Below, in pieces: positions 1 through 6,731 of a stretch of DNA of 24,185 nt (the stretch's first letter is position 1; every line of letters starts with the position of its first letter). Source of the DNA: Candidatus Shapirobacteria bacterium (lineage in GTDB: Bacteria; Patescibacteriota; Microgenomatia; UBA12405); contig JAGVHP010000034.1 of assembly GCA_020056515.1 (NCBI GenBank), forward strand, positions 1 to 24,185. The letters run 5' to 3'. The notes under the pieces were generated by a model. The model ran no database searches, was not told where the DNA came from, and worked only from the letters and a program-made list of their open reading frames with translations. A program made the translations under genes and the position numbers.

Positions 1-1307
1 GAGGCAAATTCCCGGCCATAAGCTAAATTAAATTTAATCGTATTGTTAAACATAATCGGCTCCTGGGGAACAACAGCCATGAGACTCCGAAGATAAGACT
101 TGGTCAGGCGACAGATATCAACTCCATCGAATTCGATAATACCGGCAGTAGCGTCGTAAAATCGGAGAAGTAATTTAATCAGAGTGGTTTTACCGGCACC
201 GGAGCGGCCGACAAAGGCCACTTTTTCACCCGAGGCGATGGTTAAATTAATATCATCAAGAACCTTGTCCGGTGAACCGGGATAAGCAAAAGCCACAGAA
301 CGAAAAGTTAGAGCTCCAACCGGGTGCTTGATGGTAACAGGCATAGCCGGATCTTTGACAATAATGTCGTTGTCAAGAATACCAAAATATTTTTCCAGAT
401 CGGTGAGGTTTTTGGCAATATCACGAATCCGGAAAAATAAATTAAAAAATTGATAATAAAAACCGGTAATGAAACCGGAAACCATAACCAGATCTCCCAA
501 AGTGAAAGATGGCCCGAGTTTGGTGAGGGATAGGTAGAGAATAAAAAGCATTCCTAAACCGGCAGAAGTACCGATACCAACATCCATTAAACGGAAAGAA
601 TTGCTGAAACCCCAAAATTTTTTTGTCCAATCAATAAAGCTGTGGTCGAGACGACGGGATTCTTTGGTCTCGGCGGCAAAAAATTTTACGGTCTCAAAAT
701 TAATAATGGAATCAGTGATAATGCCGGAAATATCATCGTCGGCGTCATTAAAACGACTACGGTGAATAAGATTTACTTTGACCAGCCAAAGGATTAGAAG
801 GAGGTTACCGATAAATAAAAGTAAGAGGGCAAGGGCTAAATCAGGTGAAGTGCGATATAAAAAAGTGAGAGTGACCAAAAGGGCAATTAAGATCCGATAT
901 AATTCATGAAAGAGACTGACGAAGACGGCGTAGATAGCAGAGTCACCACGGCGGAAAGCGCTAATGAGTGAACCGGTACTTTTGTTGACATGATAGGCAA
1001 AATCAAGTTCCAGCATTTTTTCATAGACTGTCTGACGAATACGGCGGGCCATGGGGATCATAACTCCATCACCCCAATAATAGGACCAGGCGGAAATTAA
1101 ATTACCGCCTATAGTGGAAAGGCCGAAGAGAAGAAGGTAAGGGAAAACTCCGGAAAGATGGGTGATAGTGATATTATCTAAAATCATTTTTAACCAATAG
1201 GGACGAATAGTTTCCAAGGCCACAGCAACAGTAGACACGACCAGAAATACGGTCATGCGCCGTTTATACTTACCCAAAAATCGGAGAAAATGAAAAAAGA
1301 GTTTCAC
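1..1307 (-). CDS. ABC exporter, fused membrane and ATPase domains (partial)
   Basis: About 435 residues are visible; the C-terminus runs off the left edge of the window. The first ~310 residues form a six-helix ABC exporter membrane domain, with hydrophobic stretches near residues 18-35, 52-70, 130-150 and 155-175. A nucleotide-binding domain follows, with Walker A GRSGAGKT near residue 365 and Q-loop VPQEP near the visible end. The signature, Walker B and H-loop lie outside the window. Membrane domain fused to one ATPase is the half-transporter layout of MsbA/Atm1-type exporters, which work as dimers in the cytoplasmic membrane. The substrate cannot be told from sequence. I chose a GTG start because upstream codons hit a stop and the hydrophobic N-terminus begins right after it. 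There is no Shine-Dalgarno sequence. A TAAAAT box lies 9 nt upstream. Confidence 0.9.
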   Translation of the reverse strand, partial: MKLFFHFLRFLGKYKRRMTVFLVVSTVAVALETIRPYWLKMILDNITITHLSGVFPYLLLFGLSTIGGNLISAWSYYWGDGVMIPMARRIRQTVYEKMLELDFAYHVNKSTGSLISAFRRGDSAIYAVFVSLFHELYRILIALLVTLTFLYRTSPDLALALLLLFIGNLLLILWLVKVNLIHRSRFNDADDDISGIITDSIINFETVKFFAAETKESRRLDHSFIDWTKKFWGFSNSFRLMDVGIGTSAGLGMLFILYLSLTKLGPSFTLGDLVMVSGFITGFYYQFFNLFFRIRDIAKNLTDLEKYFGILDNDIIVKDPAMPVTIKHPVGALTFRSVAFAYPGSPDKVLDDINLTIASGEKVAFVGRSGAGKTTLIKLLLRFYDATAGIIEFDGVDICRLTKSYLRSLMAVVPQEPIMFNNTIKFNLAYGREFA

Positions 1308-1358
1308 GGTAGGATTATTTTACAAGAAAACATTGGGAAAAACAGGGAGAAAATGGCA

Positions 1359-1367
1359 TGATATGAT
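1359..1367 (+). promoter_or_regulatory. Extended -10 promoter of the first Nudix gene
   Basis: TGATATGAT is an extended -10 (TG-N-TATGAT) ending 6 nt before the ATG at 1374. No Shine-Dalgarno sequence lies between, so the transcript is probably leaderless. Confidence 0.5.
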
Positions 1368-1373
1368 TTTTAT

Positions 1374-1835
1374 ATGAAAAATCACGGGGTGAACGTAACG
1401 GTTAGGTTGGTGGTAATCAAAAATAATAAATTGTTAACCGAATATACTAAAGAGAAGGATTTCTTCTTTTATATTGGTGGCCACATGGAACACAATGAAA
1501 CAATGCTGGAAGCGTGCCTGCGAGAAACAAGGGAAGAATGCGGAGAGGAAGTGGAATTCAAGTTTCAAAAAGTTTTGTATATCCGTGATTTTATTTGGAC
1601 GGAGGGCGATGATCACTGTGTGGAAATTTTTGTTTTGGGGGATATTAATAAATTTGAGGAAATTGAACACCGGTTTGACCTGGAAAAAGAACCGGGAACC
1701 CATTGGTTGACATGGCTGCCAATAGACAAATTACCGGAAAATTTATTACCACATTCACTGACCCAAAAACTGGTGGTTGATTACAGGGCCGGTTTTCCCA
1801 AAGAAGGAGAATATGTGGGGAAAATGGATAAATAA
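1374..1835 (+). CDS. Nudix hydrolase
   Basis: 153 residues, a single Nudix domain. The Nudix box spans residues 36-58 and fits GX5EX7REUXEEXGU exactly: G36, E42, R50-E51, E54-E55, G57. Enzymes with this box hydrolyse a nucleoside diphosphate linked to another group in a Mg2+-dependent reaction; the substrate cannot be told from the box. The protein is small, has no extra domain and no membrane segment, so it should be cytosolic. The ATG at 1374 is preceded by an extended -10 with a 6-nt gap and no ribosome-binding site. The gene converges on a frameshifted gene 5 bp downstream. It is one of four Nudix genes in this window, each with a different architecture. Confidence 0.92.
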   Translation: MKNHGVNVTVRLVVIKNNKLLTEYTKEKDFFFYIGGHMEHNETMLEACLRETREECGEEVEFKFQKVLYIRDFIWTEGDDHCVEIFVLGDINKFEEIEHRFDLEKEPGTHWLTWLPIDKLPENLLPHSLTQKLVVDYRAGFPKEGEYVGKMDK

Positions 1836-1840
1836 CTAAA

Positions 1841-2603
1841 TTATTGACAATGTAGTTCGAGACGGTGAGTTTTGGACTTACCTAAGTTTAAATCAGTTTG
1901 ACGATTCATTAAGGATTGGCCGTCGAAAATAACGTCTTTATATTCGGAGGGAAGGGAAAACTGACGGCTAAAACCGACTGAAGTAAGAGTAACTGAACCC
2001 GGCGACAGGGAAACAGATAGAGGAAGAGTCGGGATAGAAAGAGTGTCACTACCACCACTGGCAATAGTCGAGTCGGGCAATTTTAGACCAGGGAGAGAGA
2101 CCGCCTTTTCGGTCAGGGGCGGAATGGGTCGACAACCAAAGTTGGAAATGGTAATTGAAGTAGTTTTGGTGTCTATTAATTTGACACCGACAACAACGAC
2201 GGCGGCAGCAACAGTAACTAAACCAAGCGGGCCTTTGAGGGTAGTTAAAATTTTGGCGGTACCGACAGCGGAAGTGGTTTGGAGGGCCTGAAGACGGCCA
2301 ATTTCCGATTTGAAATCTTTAAGATTGGTAATTAAAAGGAGGATTAATTTTTTTGCGGTGCTTTTGAGTTTTAGTTTGTTCGGGTAAGTTTTGAGCTGAC
2401 AGTTCAACAACGGCACCTTCGCTGATTTTGTTGATTTTGGCAATAATTTCGATACTGGAACTTAAGTATTTTTCGGCCTTAGGGCTAATACCTTTGACCA
2501 GAGATAGTGCTTTTTCGACTTTGACGAGGGTGGTGGAATCTTCGCAGAGAAGCTCAGCGGCTAATTTTAGATTGGCTTTTTGGAAGTCTGACAGTTTTTT
2601 CAT
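1841..2603 (-). pseudogene. Frameshifted hypothetical protein with one transmembrane segment
   Basis: Two overlapping reading frames form one gene. The first (ATG at 2603) encodes a helical N-terminus and stops at 2319. The second continues to the stop at 1841. They join at a run of seven A on the coding strand (T7 at 2348-2354 on the plus strand); removing one A gives a continuous protein of about 253 residues. The joined product has a helical, charged N-terminal ~110 residues, one strongly hydrophobic segment rich in Ala and Val, then ~115 residues rich in Ser, Pro, Leu and Thr with a beta-like pattern. This suggests a membrane-anchored protein with a DUF4230-like or unknown exposed domain, but I recognise no family securely. 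The start is supported by TAAAAT 6 nt upstream. The frameshift may be a sequence error, real decay or slippage. Confidence 0.6.
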
Positions 2604-2609
2604 AAGAGT

Positions 2610-2615
2610 ATTTTA
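2610..2615 (-). promoter_or_regulatory. -10 box of the frameshifted gene
   Basis: TAAAAT on the minus strand, 6 nt before the ATG at 2603, with no Shine-Dalgarno sequence. It fits the leaderless pattern of the window. Confidence 0.4.
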
Positions 2616-2632
2616 GCGAAAAAAGATAGGAA

Positions 2633-2641
2633 TGCTAGAAT
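2633..2641 (+). promoter_or_regulatory. Extended -10 promoter of the EamA transporter
   Basis: TGCTAGAAT is an extended -10 ending 5 nt before the ATG at 2647. It lies about 20 bp from the divergent -10 at 2610-2615, making a compact bidirectional promoter region. Confidence 0.5.
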
Positions 2642-2646
2642 AGGCA

Positions 2647-3522
2647 ATGCTTTGGCAAACATATTTGTTGATTTCCTCGGTTTTGGGAATTGTCCGGGAC
2701 TCGTTTACTAAAAAAATCACCCAAAAGATTGATCCACTGGTAGCGCTTTTTTATTTCTATATAACAGCTATCGGGGCCGCGACCCTGATTGCTTTTTATC
2801 AGTATCATGTCAATCCATTTTTACTGGATACCACCCATGGGTTGGCGCGGTTGTTTGGAGTGAGTTTTGGAATCGGAGTGTACGGCATGTTTAGCGCCAT
2901 AAAAATTAGCCTAACTAAAACCCAAACTTTTGCCAATTATCGGAATTTAATATCGATTATTTTGGCATATCTGGTGCTGGGTGAAATTCGTCAAGTGAAC
3001 GTTTATACGATATTGTCTCTGGTTATTTTTGTTTTGTCTTTGGTGTTGCCAAGTGTGTTCAACAAACAAAATGTGGAGGAAAAAAAGACCTCAAAAGAAT
3101 GGACATTGTGGATGATATTAAATATCGTGTTTATTGGTTCGGGATTATTTTTCGTCAAATTATTTACCAAAACGCTTTTACCAATTGACGTTTTGGTCAA
3201 TCAATATTTAGGAAGTTTTACAATAATTACCCTGATTATCGTAGTACGAAAAATATCTATAAAGGTAGTAGATTTGGCAATTTTACGGCTGACTTTGGTT
3301 AACGGAGTGATTACGGCTTTTTCACTATTTTTTCTATACCAGGCGATTGCTATGAGTCAAGTGTCAGTGATTACCCAGGTGGATAATTTTGTCCGGACTA
3401 TTTTTATCGCTCCAATCGGACTATTGGTCTTTAAGGAACATAAGGCCATGAAAAAGATGGACTATATTTCGCTGATATTGGCTCTAATCGGGGCTTTTTT
3501 GTTGATGTTTTTGGTGAAGTAA
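2647..3522 (+). CDS. EamA/DMT-family transporter
   Basis: 291 residues with about ten evenly spaced hydrophobic helices in two similar halves of five, split by a charged loop around residues 140-150 (EEKKTSKEW). The length and the duplicated five-helix layout are those of EamA/drug-metabolite transporters. The second half ends in a VITQVDNFVRTIF-type segment and a final helix, as in EamA carriers. Family members export or import small metabolites across the cytoplasmic membrane; the substrate here is unknown. The ATG is supported by an extended -10 only 5 nt upstream. Its last 39 bp overlap tail-to-tail with the flavodoxin gene on the other strand, so there is no room for a separate terminator. 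Confidence 0.82.
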   Translation: MLWQTYLLISSVLGIVRDSFTKKITQKIDPLVALFYFYITAIGAATLIAFYQYHVNPFLLDTTHGLARLFGVSFGIGVYGMFSAIKISLTKTQTFANYRNLISIILAYLVLGEIRQVNVYTILSLVIFVLSLVLPSVFNKQNVEEKKTSKEWTLWMILNIVFIGSGLFFVKLFTKTLLPIDVLVNQYLGSFTIITLIIVVRKISIKVVDLAILRLTLVNGVITAFSLFFLYQAIAMSQVSVITQVDNFVRTIFIAPIGLLVFKEHKAMKKMDYISLILALIGAFLLMFLVK

Positions 3523-3996
3523 TGAAATTGACTTGGCCCATTTTTGGGTAGCAATAACCTTGTTTTGGGTATCGGATTTTAGTGGTTCTAAAAAGTCGAT
3601 CTCTCCCAAAATGGTGTTGCCAATTAACTCTTTCCTCATGTTGTTTAGGGTCTGACCGGGATTACCGCCATGAGTGCAAAAAACGGCGACTTTTTTGTCA
3701 GTTATAGAGATTGTGGAAAAGAAAGAATTTAGCGGTGGGGTAAAATTCCAGGCCCAAACCGGAGTGCCGATAAAAATTAGGTCGTAGTTAGAAACTTTTT
3801 TTATAAAAGGAAGTAGGTTGGGTTTTTTCTTCATAATTACTTGTCCCCCACCCCATAAATATTTCATAAACCCGGATTTCATTATTTCTTTTTGGGGTTT
3901 TAATTCCAAAGTATCGGCTCCGATTTCTTTAGCGATAGTGTTGGCAATTAGGGCAGTATTTCCGGAAAGGGAATAGTAAACAACCAAAATCTTCAT
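3484..3996 (-). CDS. Flavodoxin family protein
   Basis: 170 residues starting with the flavodoxin pattern: beta strand KILVVYYS followed by an FMN-phosphate loop SLSGNTALIA at residues 9-18. A second FMN-contacting loop, GTPVWAWNF, and a third near CTHGGNPGQT agree with flavodoxin-like electron-transfer or flavodoxin/NAD(P)H-oxidoreductase-type proteins. It should bind FMN and carry electrons in the cytosol; its partner is not evident from the neighbours. The length fits stand-alone flavodoxins. The start ATG has TAATAT 6 nt upstream and no Shine-Dalgarno sequence. The gene lies 23 bp downstream of the aminotransferase start-proximal unit's opposite end (its 5' side faces the aminotransferase stop at 4020), so it could be read through from that unit as well as from its own promoter. 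Confidence 0.87.
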   Translation of the reverse strand: MKILVVYYSLSGNTALIANTIAKEIGADTLELKPQKEIMKSGFMKYLWGGGQVIMKKKPNLLPFIKKVSNYDLIFIGTPVWAWNFTPPLNSFFSTISITDKKVAVFCTHGGNPGQTLNNMRKELIGNTILGEIDFLEPLKSDTQNKVIATQKWAKSISLLHQKHQQKSPD

Positions 3997-4002
3997 ACCT
4001 AT

Positions 4003-4008
4003 ATATTA
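4003..4008 (-). promoter_or_regulatory. -10 box of the flavodoxin gene
   Basis: TAATAT on the minus strand, 6 nt before the flavodoxin ATG at 3996. Same spacing as the other leaderless candidates. Confidence 0.4.
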
Positions 4009-4019
4009 ACTCATTACAC

Positions 4020-4745
4020 CTAATGCAGCTGGTTTTCTATGGCTTCAAGGATGCAATCGGCTTCTTCCCGGGTCATATCGGCACAAGGGGCCAGCCGGAT
4101 GGAAATATCTCCGGCAGTCAGAAAAATAATATGTTCGTTTTCGATCATGCGTTTTTTGAAGGCATCTCGAGTCTCGGAATTTACAAAACTCCAGGCCAGA
4201 TAGCCGGCATCGGATCTCCCCCGGGCATTGGTTAAAAGATGAGGGTATTTCTTTACCATTTTTTGCATAGCGGCGAGAATATGTTGAGTAATATCAATGG
4301 CATTTTTATATAATTTTTTCTGCAATACGGTTTGAACAATGGCATATCCAGTGGCCATCTGACTGATGTGGCCAGTCCAGGTGCCACCAAGCCTTTTGGG
4401 GCCATGGGTATCAACCCAATTATTTTCAAAGCCACGATTGAGTTTGGTAAAGTCGCGAACCATAGTGCCATTGACGTGAAAAATCTTGCCAAAAGTGATG
4501 ATGTCGGCAAACTTCAATACCTCTTTCGCAAAGGGCGATACAAAATTACCATCTATTGTCCAGGCGCGGCCGCCCATTTGAACACAATCGGCTACCAGCA
4601 CCTTGCCATACTTTTGACACAAATCATGAAGATAAGAAAAAGTTTGCGGATTGATTATACGAGCCCCGCCTTCGGCCTGCATGGGACATTCGGATACTAT
4701 ATAGGCAAAATTGTCATTTTTCAATTTTTCCTCAACCTCTCTCAC
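4020..4745 (-). CDS. Class III aminotransferase, C-terminal part after a frameshift
   Basis: This frame carries the second half of a PLP-dependent class III (fold type I) aminotransferase. Numbering from its first Met, the PLP-pyridine-binding Asp is D53 in VADCVQMGGR (family form DEVQTGxGR) and the Schiff-base lysine is K87 in ITFGKIFHVNG. The segment GTWTGHIS matches the STWGGN region of L-lysine 6-aminotransferase, so I prefer a lysine-6-aminotransferase-like assignment. The C-terminal small domain (ISIRLAPCADMTREEAD) is complete. The apparent Met start is not real: adding one A to the A8 run (plus-strand T8 at 4769-4776) joins this frame to the N-terminal part without a break. Whether the cell makes the enzyme depends on whether the frameshift is real. 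Confidence 0.8.
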   Translation of the reverse strand: MREVEEKLKNDNFAYIVSECPMQAEGGARIINPQTFSYLHDLCQKYGKVLVADCVQMGGRAWTIDGNFVSPFAKEVLKFADIITFGKIFHVNGTMVRDFTKLNRGFENNWVDTHGPKRLGGTWTGHISQMATGYAIVQTVLQKKLYKNAIDITQHILAAMQKMVKKYPHLLTNARGRSDAGYLAWSFVNSETRDAFKKRMIENEHIIFLTAGDISIRLAPCADMTREEADCILEAIENQLH

Positions 4746-5443
4746 CGATTGCTCAAAAACTTCTTGGGTTTTTTTTCGTCAACGTTACCTGAAGTGTCGT
4801 ATTGTAAAATTGGGGCGGTAACATGGACAGTTCGGCCGGTATGTTTGTGACCTACTTTGTCAATATTAGCCGTACCTTCGGCACCATGGCCATAGCGTCC
4901 GTGAAAGGCGCCCTCGAAGGCAATTCCTTTTAATTCTCGAGGCTCCTTTTTTAATTTATCAGCGACTTGGCCAATGGCAATTTCCATGGCATCATCGGTA
5001 GCTAACCCGCCGGCGCTAACTGGTAAAATCTTGTGAGCATCCGACCAAAAACTTTTCATCATGTCTACAAAAGCGGCTTCGATTGACATTTTGTCTTCAG
5101 TGGGGGTGCGATCTTCCTGGGCCAATTTACCGATTAACTCCAAATAGGCAGGACTTCGTAATTGTTCGTGTTTTTCGGCGTCCAGAAGATCGGTCATCCA
5201 ACTAAAAGTGGCATCCAAATAAGTTCCCTTGGTGGTAAAAAGGTAAGGACCATGTGACTTAATAAGGTCGACGGCACCGATGTCATAGCGGCCGCTGGGG
5301 TGAGAAAAATGTTCAAGATAGTCGGGGTCGTCTCGGAGGAGAGCTTCCCCTTGGGTAAACATTTGGGACAATAATGGAGAGGGGGTTCCGGTTAACTGGG
5401 GGTAGGTGGCGGGCTTGAAGAGTGGTGTTATTGATTTGGTCAT
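4742..5443 (-). CDS. Class III aminotransferase, N-terminal part before a frameshift
   Basis: This is the first half of the same aminotransferase; with the C-terminal part it would give about 474 residues, a little longer than usual L-lysine 6-aminotransferases (~450). It includes the PLP-phosphate-binding region SAGGLATDDAMEIAIG and the family's FEGAFHGRYGHG segment. It then runs into the A8 tract and ends 15 codons later in wrong-frame residues. I start it at the ATG at 5443: the longer upstream frame reads back through tRNA-Ser(GGA) and cannot be coding there. A TATTGT box lies 7 nt before this ATG; no Shine-Dalgarno sequence is seen. The reaction in the family is transfer of the epsilon-amino group of lysine to 2-oxoglutarate; the exact substrate is inferred only. 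Confidence 0.8.
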   Translation of the reverse strand: MTKSITPLFKPATYPQLTGTPSPLLSQMFTQGEALLRDDPDYLEHFSHPSGRYDIGAVDLIKSHGPYLFTTKGTYLDATFSWMTDLLDAEKHEQLRSPAYLELIGKLAQEDRTPTEDKMSIEAAFVDMMKSFWSDAHKILPVSAGGLATDDAMEIAIGQVADKLKKEPRELKGIAFEGAFHGRYGHGAEGTANIDKVGHKHTGRTVHVTAPILQYDTSGNVDEKKPKKFLSNR

Positions 5444-5552
5444 ATTTCTTACAATAATAATGGTGAGGAGATTATAAATCTTTTTATTTAATACAGCACC
5501 TTGTTGACCTTCTTTTTCAAAATATACACACAAATCAATTGAGAAGAATAAG

Positions 5553-5637
5553 CGGAGAAGGCGAGATTCGAACTCGCGAGGCCTTTTGGGCCGCAGACTT
5601 TCCAGGTCTGTGCAATGAACCACTATGCGACTTCTCC
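5553..5637 (-). tRNA. tRNA-Ser(GGA)
   Basis: Class II tRNA. Acceptor stem GGAGAAG/CTTCTCC, anticodon stem CAGAC/GTCTG around loop CTGGAAA (anticodon GGA), a long variable arm (GGCC-AAAA-GGCC), T arm with TTCGAAT loop, and discriminator G as expected for serine. CCA is not encoded. It lies 13 nt downstream of the LAGLIDADG-like gene on the same strand. A possible -10 (TAAAAT) overlaps that gene's stop codon. Confidence 0.96.
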
Positions 5638-5650
5638 AATTGAAATCTTC

Positions 5651-6088
5651 CTATTTTACCAAACTTGCTTCAAAACCAAGTTTTTTTATTATCACGGCAT
5701 TAAGCCGGAGAAAAGCTTCTTTGCTGACATAGCGGATTTTGCACGTTCCTAATGGGTTAGGTTTGTATTTCGAAGTTTTGGCTTTAAGGATGATTGTTTT
5801 ATGAAAATTTTCCGGAGAAATATTAGTGGTATTTGACCAAAATATTTTGAGTTTTTCCTTGTCCATATCCGGATATAAAAACAATTCACTTTTTAGTCTT
5901 TTCTCATCAATTTTTATGATTTTTCTTAAAAACTCCAAAAATAGTTTTACTAAAACAGGCTCTGAATTTGTAAACTCAATCGCATATAAAAAAGTATTTC
6001 CATTGGGATATCTTGTATCTTTTCGCAATTTAGTGCCTTCGCATTTGTATAGGACGGCACCTGCTAATTCCAAACCAGAAGTGTTCAT
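5651..6088 (-). CDS. LAGLIDADG-like domain protein without HTH
   Basis: 145 residues, small and basic. Residues 9-20 (AGAVLYKCEGTK) match the ATLYWAEGTK segment at residues 102-111 of the protein at 8882-9571 and resemble the first helix of a single-motif LAGLIDADG domain, with Glu in the acidic position. The shared order continues: EFTNSEP with FLRKI, an FW...NI...FHKT block, then GTCKIRYVS. The two are clearly homologous, but this one lacks the N-terminal HTH. LAGLIDADG folds serve as homing endonucleases, RNA maturases or DNA-binding regulators such as WhiA; which applies is unknown. The ATG overlaps the stop of the Nudix gene (ATGA), so translation is probably coupled. The gene ends 13 nt before tRNA-Ser(GGA). 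Confidence 0.65.
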   Translation of the reverse strand: MNTSGLELAGAVLYKCEGTKLRKDTRYPNGNTFLYAIEFTNSEPVLVKLFLEFLRKIIKIDEKRLKSELFLYPDMDKEKLKIFWSNTTNISPENFHKTIILKAKTSKYKPNPLGTCKIRYVSKEAFLRLNAVIIKKLGFEASLVK

Positions 6089-6585
6089 CTCGATTTATTG
6101 GTTTTTAATAAAGAATTGAGTTTGGAGGTAGCCTTTTTTAAAAGAATTTTTTCAGAAGAATAGCTAAGTTTTTTTAAGGCTTCTTCGAGAGGTAGCCACT
6201 CACGCTTTAAAACAACTTCCCGATCAGAATAATTTAGGTCACTATCTTTTTGATATTCCATTAGGAAAAAGGTAACTTTTTTGATGATTTTGGAGCCGGA
6301 GTTTTTGTCCCAAAGAACATAGTCATTGGAACCAATTTTGGCAACGATTTTACCATTAACCCCCCCTTCTTCTTCGACTTCACGGAGAGCGGCAGGTTTA
6401 AGGGATTCATTGGAGAGGAGATGGCCTTTGGGAAATTTGTAGGCAGTTTTGTGGCCGACTCCACCAAGGCGGGAAAGAGATTTTTTGGTTAAAGTTTTAA
6501 TAAGCAGCCAACGGATTTGATTATCAATTAAGCGGTAAACAATACCGCCAGCGGAACGTTCGTCGTAGTTATTTTGGTCTTCCAT
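6085..6585 (-). CDS. Nudix hydrolase (Ap4A hydrolase-like)
   Basis: 166 residues with the N-terminal ERSAGGIVYR strand typical of bis(nucleoside)-tetraphosphate-hydrolase-like Nudix enzymes. The Nudix box at residues 54-76 is complete: G54, E60, R68-E69, E72-E73, G75. The KFPKGHLLSNE lead-in also fits the Ap4A-type subgroup, so cleavage of Np4N alarmone-like dinucleotides is a fair guess, not proven. The ATG at 6585 lies only 4 nt after the mature 3' end of tRNA-Arg(CCG). RNA processing at the tRNA 3' end would therefore leave an essentially leaderless mRNA. There is no Shine-Dalgarno sequence and no other promoter in the gap. Its stop overlaps the start of the LAGLIDADG-like gene by 4 nt. 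Confidence 0.9.
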   Translation of the reverse strand: MEDQNNYDERSAGGIVYRLIDNQIRWLLIKTLTKKSLSRLGGVGHKTAYKFPKGHLLSNESLKPAALREVEEEGGVNGKIVAKIGSNDYVLWDKNSGSKIIKKVTFFLMEYQKDSDLNYSDREVVLKREWLPLEEALKKLSYSSEKILLKKATSKLNSLLKTNKSR

Positions 6586-6589
6586 ATAG

Positions 6590-6661
6590 TGTTCCCGGCG
6601 GGAGTCGAACCCGCATCGCTCCCTTCGGAGGGGAGAATCCTATCCATTTGACGACGGAAAC
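6590..6661 (-). tRNA. tRNA-Arg(CCG)
   Basis: Acceptor stem GTTTCCG/CGGGAAC with one T-G wobble, anticodon stem CTCCC/GGGAG around loop CTCCGAA (anticodon CCG), T stem GCGGG/CCCGC with TTCGACT loop, discriminator A. CCA is not encoded. A consensus TATAAT lies 8 nt upstream, and a Nudix gene starts 4 nt downstream of the 3' end. Confidence 0.96.
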
Positions 6662-6669
6662 GTATCTAT

Positions 6670-6675
6670 ATTATA
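6670..6675 (-). promoter_or_regulatory. -10 box of the tRNA-Arg(CCG) unit
   Basis: TATAAT on the minus strand, 8 nt before the mature tRNA 5' end, so transcription would start almost exactly at the tRNA. The -35 region is poor and falls on the 14-bp palindrome. Confidence 0.55.
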
Positions 6676-6682
6676 CGACGAC

Positions 6683-6696
6683 TGAAGTCGACTTCA
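6683..6696. repeat. 14-bp perfect palindrome between divergent promoters
   Basis: TGAAGTCGACTTCA reads identically on both strands. It lies between the -10 of tRNA-Arg(CCG) on the minus strand and the -10 of the HTH-Nudix gene on the plus strand, overlapping both -35 regions. A dimeric regulator could bind here; the adjacent HTH-Nudix protein is the obvious candidate. Confidence 0.45.
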
Positions 6697-6719
6697 CTAG
6701 ATTTAGGCAAAATTTAGAC

Positions 6720-6725
6720 TAAAAT
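6720..6725 (+). promoter_or_regulatory. -10 box of the HTH-Nudix gene
   Basis: TAAAAT, 6 nt before the ATG at 6732, with no Shine-Dalgarno sequence. Consistent with a leaderless transcript. Confidence 0.4.
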
Positions 6726-6731
6726 ACGGTT

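Noticed and set aside
442..630. Small minus-strand reading frame near the left edge
   Set aside because: It is an alternative frame inside the ABC exporter membrane domain, whose own frame is continuous and family-like.
5444..5623. Longer N-terminus for the aminotransferase, starting at 5623
   Set aside because: The extension reads through tRNA-Ser(GGA) and has no family similarity; the ATG at 5443 is the first outside the tRNA with family sequence right behind it.
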